Part shown: piece after piece, positions 16,497 to 20,510 of the stretch
Numbering within the stretch: the first letter of the stretch is position 1
Layout: each line of letters begins with the position of its first letter
Source of the DNA: Cladosporium sp. IMV 00045
Taxonomy: Eukaryota > Ascomycota > Dothideomycetes > Cladosporiales > Cladosporiaceae
Length of the DNA: 20,510 nt
Direction of reading: 5' to 3'
Assembly (NCBI GenBank): GCA_001931905.2
Contig: MSJI02000413.1
Coordinates: forward strand, 1 to 20,510
The notes under the pieces: model-generated
What the model saw: the letters and a program-made list of their open reading frames with translations, nothing else
What the model was told of the DNA's origin: nothing
Databases searched by the model: none
Position numbers and translations under genes: made by a program

Positions 16497-18597
16497 ATGT
16501 GTACCATCACCGAACCACGTGAGCAGACCATGGTCGAGTCCAAACCACCTCCTACCATGGTGGCAACGACAACGGCAAAGGCAACGGCTGGCCATGTCAC
16601 TTCGGATAAAAAGACCTTCCAGTCGCTCTCCAGCGACCTCAAGAGCTGTGTAATAGAGCATATCGCCAGACCCTCCGACCTCAAGAACATCTGCCTTGTG
16701 TCCAAAGAGCTTCACGAGATCGCCGTGCGCTTCCTCTACCACGATGTCAGCCTCGACCTGGGCAGCGTGAACGACAACTTCATGCCAGCCCTGCTCAACC
16801 CACGCAACATCGGCCTGAAGCACATCAGGCAGATCCGGCTGTATCTCGCCAATAAGACAGACAGGTGCAACCAAGAGCAGCAGGCGACGTTCGCAACTCG
16901 CATGCTGCTGGAGTTCTTGCCTGAGAATATCCTCGAGGAATTCAGGTGCGGCTTTACTGAGACGTGAGAGAAGCTTTGGTGCGCTCTCTTTGCGAGTGAG
17001 GTGCTGACTTTACCTCCCAGCTGGTGCCCATGGCGGCCTTTCTCGGCAGACAACGTGATGCTGCTGTACCGCAGGCAAAAAGGGATGAAGTGGCTCGAAG
17101 CTATGGACATGGACCGCCCAATCCTTGAGGAACTGAAGAAAAGCCCACATGTGCAGAACGGTCTTTTTGACAACGCTCGGAAGTTGGCTCTTTATCCGGA
17201 GAACCGTGAAAGTCTGAATCTTGGTCGCTACTTTGTCGAGAAGACAACCGAGAAGCTGGAGGAGCTCATCATACATACGCACTTCGAGACTATCGACGAT
17301 CGCAGCCCGTCACGTAGCGACGTGAGTGTTCGTGAACTGAACGACACGGCTACTGGTCCTGGACTGCTGTCGAGTACACTCTTCGGCCACTTCATGCCTT
17401 TTGATGAATGTACGCCTTTCAAAAATTTGACGTCTCTGCGCCTGCATCGGATCAGTCTCCGCTATTGCGCAGATACATGGTGCAAGTTCATCAATTTCAA
17501 TCAGATGCAATGCCTGCGAATCTACCACTGCCCTGGTGTAGACTCTCTACTTGGCCAGCTGAGTCGAGCAAAACATCTGCCAAAGACGTTGCAGGTGCTG
17601 GAGCTTCAGCACAAGGACAACTCTGAAAACGAAGCTCTGGTAGCGCTCGATGGCTTCTTATGTCTGATTTCGGGTTTGAACGACTTGATCATCGATCTGC
17701 AAAACGTCAAGTCGCTGCCAGCTGCAGCGGGCATTGTCCGACACAACAAGACTCTTGAGCTCTTGAACGTCCACTGCTCCAGCGAGTCGTCAAATCCGCT
17801 CGTCAATGAAATGGCCTGCGACGCCGAGGAGCTTGTCTACGACACCGAAGACTTCGACAAAATCTGCTCCGCCGCGAGCCGTCTCGAACAGCTGAGTTGT
17901 GCTTGGCCCGGCAGGTCACTGATCCGCTCACCGACTGATGAATGGGTGGCCTTTGAAAACGCGACCGCCAAGCTACGCAATCTTGTCACATTACACATCA
18001 CTACATGGCCTACCAACAAGCCAAGCGCACAACTTCTTCCCCGGGCGGTATACGAGCAGCTATTGCAGGGTGCTGCAACCCGCCTCTTCGAATTGACGGC
18101 GAAACGTACCCCTTCAACAGACGCTGCCCCGGATGCTCCTGCCGTGCAGCCAGAGAATTCCGCTGCGGCGTCTACTACAAGCTCGACTCTCCTCGCCCCC
18201 TCAAAGCTCCGCCTCATCGCGTTTGGCATTAGTGATAAAATCTACGAGCGCGAAGACTCACGCAACCAACTGCTGTACCTTCGCTCCTCCGCCCTCGATG
18301 CAGAGGGTAAGCCCAAGATCCACGCAACACCAGTCGGCTGGTGCGCAAGGAAGTATCTGGAGCCCAGAAGCGAAGTTCTCGATTTCGTTCTCGGAAGGGA
18401 GGCCAGGATGCCGTGTAGAGAGCGAGGAGACATGGATGCCAGATTCGGTTTCGGTGTGGATGAGGATGAGTAAGTTCTGTGGGAGATTGCGGATTTGTTT
18501 TTACTTCCACCTTTTTTCGTCGGCTAAGCATGGCTGACCTGTGTTTGGTGGTTGTAGGGAGCAAGATTACGGTCACGGTTACGGCTGGCCTCATTGA
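16497..18597 (+). CDS. F-box protein with leucine-rich, LRR-like body (3 exons)
   Basis: Exons are 16497-16963, 17021-18469 and 18558-18597, giving 651 residues. Introns are 57 and 88 bp; both have CTGAC branch sites, and the second has a perfect GTAAGT donor. F-box proteins recruit substrates to SCF ubiquitin ligases by binding Skp1. The F-box spans about residues 40-90: FQSLSSDLKSCVIEHIA, then the highly typical DLKNICLVSKELHEIAVRFLY. Evenly spaced Leu-rich segments follow (for example FKNLTSLRLHRISLRYC and LQVLELQHKD), consistent with an irregular LRR fold. Near residues 525-560 lies an Ala/Pro/Ser-rich linker, followed by a basic-acidic tail. Without the second intron the protein would stop at 18473; splicing adds a short EQDYGHGYGWPH end. 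A second in-frame ATG at 16530 is an equally possible start. The target substrate is unknown. Confidence 0.85.
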
Positions 18598-19046
18598 TGG
18601 ATCATATACCCCCCGTTTTGTAACGAACCTGACGACACTTGACTTTCTTTTTCTTCTCTCGTGTGGATGCTACATGAGAGTGTACTCTATTTCGGACTTC
18701 ACTTCTTCTCTTGGTGGCAGGTGTAGACTTTCTACGGCTGCGTCCTTCATTTTGATATTGACTCTCCAGTCAATGGCGAGAGTCGCAGCAGTGTATGGCG
18801 ACTCTACACAAAGACTTTCAAATTTATACTTTGGCCATCGTTCATTTTCCTCTTTCTCAACCTTGACAGCCATATGTTGCCCTCGCATACCAACTGATTC
18901 CTCATTCCCCCATCACCTCATCACGGCGCCCAACCAGCTAAGAAAAGCATACTGACCAAGCCCTTCGACGCCTCCAACACTCCACCATCAATCAAAGCAA
19001 CCATCATCACAACACAACGGACCAACAAAACTACGCCCAACTTCCT
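18598..19046. other. Intergenic region upstream of the Q-rich gene
   Basis: It contains the F-box 3' flank and the presumed promoter and leader of the next gene, with a TTTATACTTT element near 18824-18833. The reading frame of the Q-rich gene is open upstream of its ATG to 18942, and its last part reads like Q-rich protein (DQQNYAQLP). No strong donor site was seen that would give an upstream exon. Confidence 0.45.
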
Positions 19047-20354
19047 ATGGAACAGCAGCAACCCCAACAATATACCCAACAACAAGGTCTCCCAGTGCAA
19101 TTCCAGCAACCCAACGGAGCAATCCACCAACTTCAACCGCAATACCAGCAAATGCCACCTCCCGGCACCCCAATCCCCATGATGCCAACCCAAAGCACCC
19201 CTCAGCTCAACAGCATGTACTCGCAAGAATCCCTCCCGGCACACGCTCAGGCGCAGCAGGGAGGCTTCGCTCAGCCCTACCAGCAGCCTCCTGGGATGCA
19301 TTATCAGGAAGAGCAAATGCCAGCCCAGCAGCAGCAACAGCAGCAGTTCCATCCTGACATGTCAGCCATGTCCGGCTACGGCGGTGCGCAACCTTCCCTC
19401 ACACCTAGTGAATATGACTATGTCAGTGCTTCTCAGCAGCCACAGCAGCAACAACAACAGCAGCAGTACCCACAGCAGCCTTTCACCCCTCAGCCAGCAG
19501 CCACGGCATGGGAACAACAAAACGTCTACGAAGTCCCTCCCCAACAACAACCACCCCCACAAACCCCAGCCCCACCTCCTGCACAACTACCCACGGACCC
19601 AACCCTCCGCACCCTCGAACTCACGCAAGCGCGCCAGCGCATTTCCGCGCTAGAAGACGCGCGAGAGCAGCAAGATACGCAGCTGGCTTTGCAGATTTCC
19701 GCGCAAGAAGCGGGAGGGGAGGCGGCGGAGAGGGAGGAGAGGGAGGTGCACGAGACGCTGTTGAGGAGTTTGGATAGCTATGAGAGAGATTTGAGGAGGG
19801 GGTTGGATGGTGATAGGGAAGATTGGTATGGCGATGTTGAAGATGTTTATGAAGAGGACTTTCCTGTTACTGATGCGCTTGAGGGAATGAGCGCCACCGC
19901 CGGCAGCACAGCGACGACATCTCGACCCGCAAACCGAAATCACAGCAATCCCAACTTCCCGCTCGACAATCCAACATCAAGATCAACACCCGTCCCAATC
20001 TCCACCAACCCAGCCCTCCACGCCCCGAACCCACTCACCCCCAGTCCCGGCATCCCCTCACAAGTAGCCTCCCTATCAAACACCAGCTTCTTCCCACCAC
20101 CCATCGTTTCCTCCCCAGCTCCACCTGCAACTCCCACACCCTCATCCTCCCGACCTCCCCAACAGCAGCACCAACAAAACAACCCCATCGAACAATCCTG
20201 GACCTCCCCCACCCCGCGCCCCTACACGCCCACCCCCGCCACAGCCCCTTCGAGCGCAGCGCGGAATCGAGAAGACGAAGAGGCGAGGCGATGGAGGGCG
20301 TTTAGGGCGGTGCAGCAGGCGCGGCAGGGGGGCGGGGAGTGTGCGAACGGATGA
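19047..20354 (+). CDS. Gln/Pro-rich hypothetical protein, likely frameshifted at its end
   Basis: I do not recognise a family. The open frame encodes 435 residues with no intron. Residues 1-185 are very rich in Gln, Pro, Tyr and Met, with Q7 and Q8 runs (around 19327-19347 and 19447-19467) built of mixed CAG/CAA codons. A probable coiled-coil helix follows (about 188-260), starting LRTLELTQARQRISALEDAR and then strongly acidic/basic. An acidic patch (DWYGDVEDVYEEDF) comes next, then a Ser/Thr/Pro-rich disordered part and a final charged helix RNREDEEARRWRAFRAVQQ. Composition resembles prion-like or scaffold proteins in transcription or RNA handling. The frame ends at 20354, but a more protein-like continuation lies in another frame past a G6 tract (see 20332-20457). 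The start is also uncertain because the frame is open upstream of the ATG. Confidence 0.65.
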   Translation: MEQQQPQQYTQQQGLPVQFQQPNGAIHQLQPQYQQMPPPGTPIPMMPTQSTPQLNSMYSQESLPAHAQAQQGGFAQPYQQPPGMHYQEEQMPAQQQQQQQFHPDMSAMSGYGGAQPSLTPSEYDYVSASQQPQQQQQQQQYPQQPFTPQPAATAWEQQNVYEVPPQQQPPPQTPAPPPAQLPTDPTLRTLELTQARQRISALEDAREQQDTQLALQISAQEAGGEAAEREEREVHETLLRSLDSYERDLRRGLDGDREDWYGDVEDVYEEDFPVTDALEGMSATAGSTATTSRPANRNHSNPNFPLDNPTSRSTPVPISTNPALHAPNPLTPSPGIPSQVASLSNTSFFPPPIVSSPAPPATPTPSSSRPPQQQHQQNNPIEQSWTSPTPRPYTPTPATAPSSAARNREDEEARRWRAFRAVQQARQGGGECANG

Positions 20355-20457
20355 GATAAGTAGTTTGGGAGTGGAGAGTTTGTTGGGTGGGAGTGAGAAC
20401 ATGGTTCGGACGCGGAAGGGAGAGGGGAAAGGGAAGGGGAAGGAGAGGGCGAGGTAG
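20332..20457 (+). other. Probable true C-terminal end of the Q-rich protein in shifted frame
   Basis: Skipping one base in the G6 run at 20327-20332 moves translation to a frame that reads SVRTDEISSLGVESLLGG and then a Lys/Gly/Arg-rich end stopping with TAG at 20455-20457. This stretch looks like real protein, unlike the GGGECANG end of the called frame. No plausible intron with donor, branch site and acceptor explains the switch. The likely cause is a homopolymer length error or a genuine one-base insertion. Confidence 0.5.
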
Positions 20458-20510
20458 TGATGAAGGTTTGTGTGTGGGTGTTGGGGTGTTGCGCATTCTT
20501 GTTTTTTTTT

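Noticed and set aside
16085..16522. A 145-codon frame upstream of the F-box gene
   Set aside because: Composed of CT-rich and GCTC simple sequence; out of frame with the F-box gene.
16263..16874. A 203-codon minus-strand frame over the F-box promoter and first exon
   Set aside because: No recognisable domain; the opposite strand encodes the F-box.
1..20510. Secondary-metabolite gene cluster
   Set aside because: No PKS, NRPS, terpene or P450 backbone gene is present, and FCP1 interrupts the acyl-CoA genes.
1..20510. tRNA or rRNA genes and transposons in the gaps
   Set aside because: No convincing B-box (GGTTCGANTCC), terminal repeats, transposase or reverse transcriptase motifs were seen.

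Overview
The window looks like genomic DNA of a filamentous ascomycete (Pezizomycotina; Dothideomycetes is a guess). The genes are moderately GC-rich and separated by 0.4-1.7 kb. There are eleven supported introns of 49-88 bp. All are GT-AG, and each has a CTAAC/CTGAC/CTGAT-type branch site near the acceptor. The proteins are typical fungal families: allantoinase, an APC permease, an RTA1-like protein, Fcp1, a 4CL-like ligase, an F-box protein and a Q-rich disordered protein. No rRNA, tRNA, transposon, CRISPR array or virus-like gene was seen.

Layout. 1-545 (+): 3' end of an allantoinase gene (purine catabolism). 2190-4058 (+): four-exon APC permease of the GABA/choline type. 5090-6405 (+): four-exon RTA1-like seven-TM protein with a good TATA box. 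6851-8701 (-): intronless biotin-dependent carboxyltransferase subunit. 9174-11789 (-): intronless Fcp1, the RNA polymerase II CTD phosphatase. 12547-14389 (-): four-exon AMP-dependent acyl/aryl-CoA ligase with a candidate peroxisomal C-terminus. 14935-15861 (+): 3-hydroxyacyl-CoA dehydrogenase family enzyme resembling L-carnitine/L-gulonate dehydrogenases. 16497-18597 (+): three-exon F-box protein with a tiny last exon. 19047-20354, possibly to 20457 (+): Gln/Pro-rich hypothetical protein with an apparent frameshift at a G6 tract.

How the genes may relate. Fcp1 and the F-box gene look like unrelated housekeeping or orphan genes. The ligase and the dehydrogenase are divergent across one 545-bp promoter. 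Together with the nearby carboxyltransferase they make a plausible acyl-CoA catabolic neighbourhood, interrupted by FCP1. The amine/amino-acid permease and the allantoinase hint at nitrogen or carbon scavenging, but nothing in the sequence proves joint regulation.

I found no convincing wholly new system. The observations most worth checking are the divergent ligase/dehydrogenase pair, the orphan carboxyltransferase with a disordered N-terminus, and the displaced reading frame at the end of the Q-rich gene.
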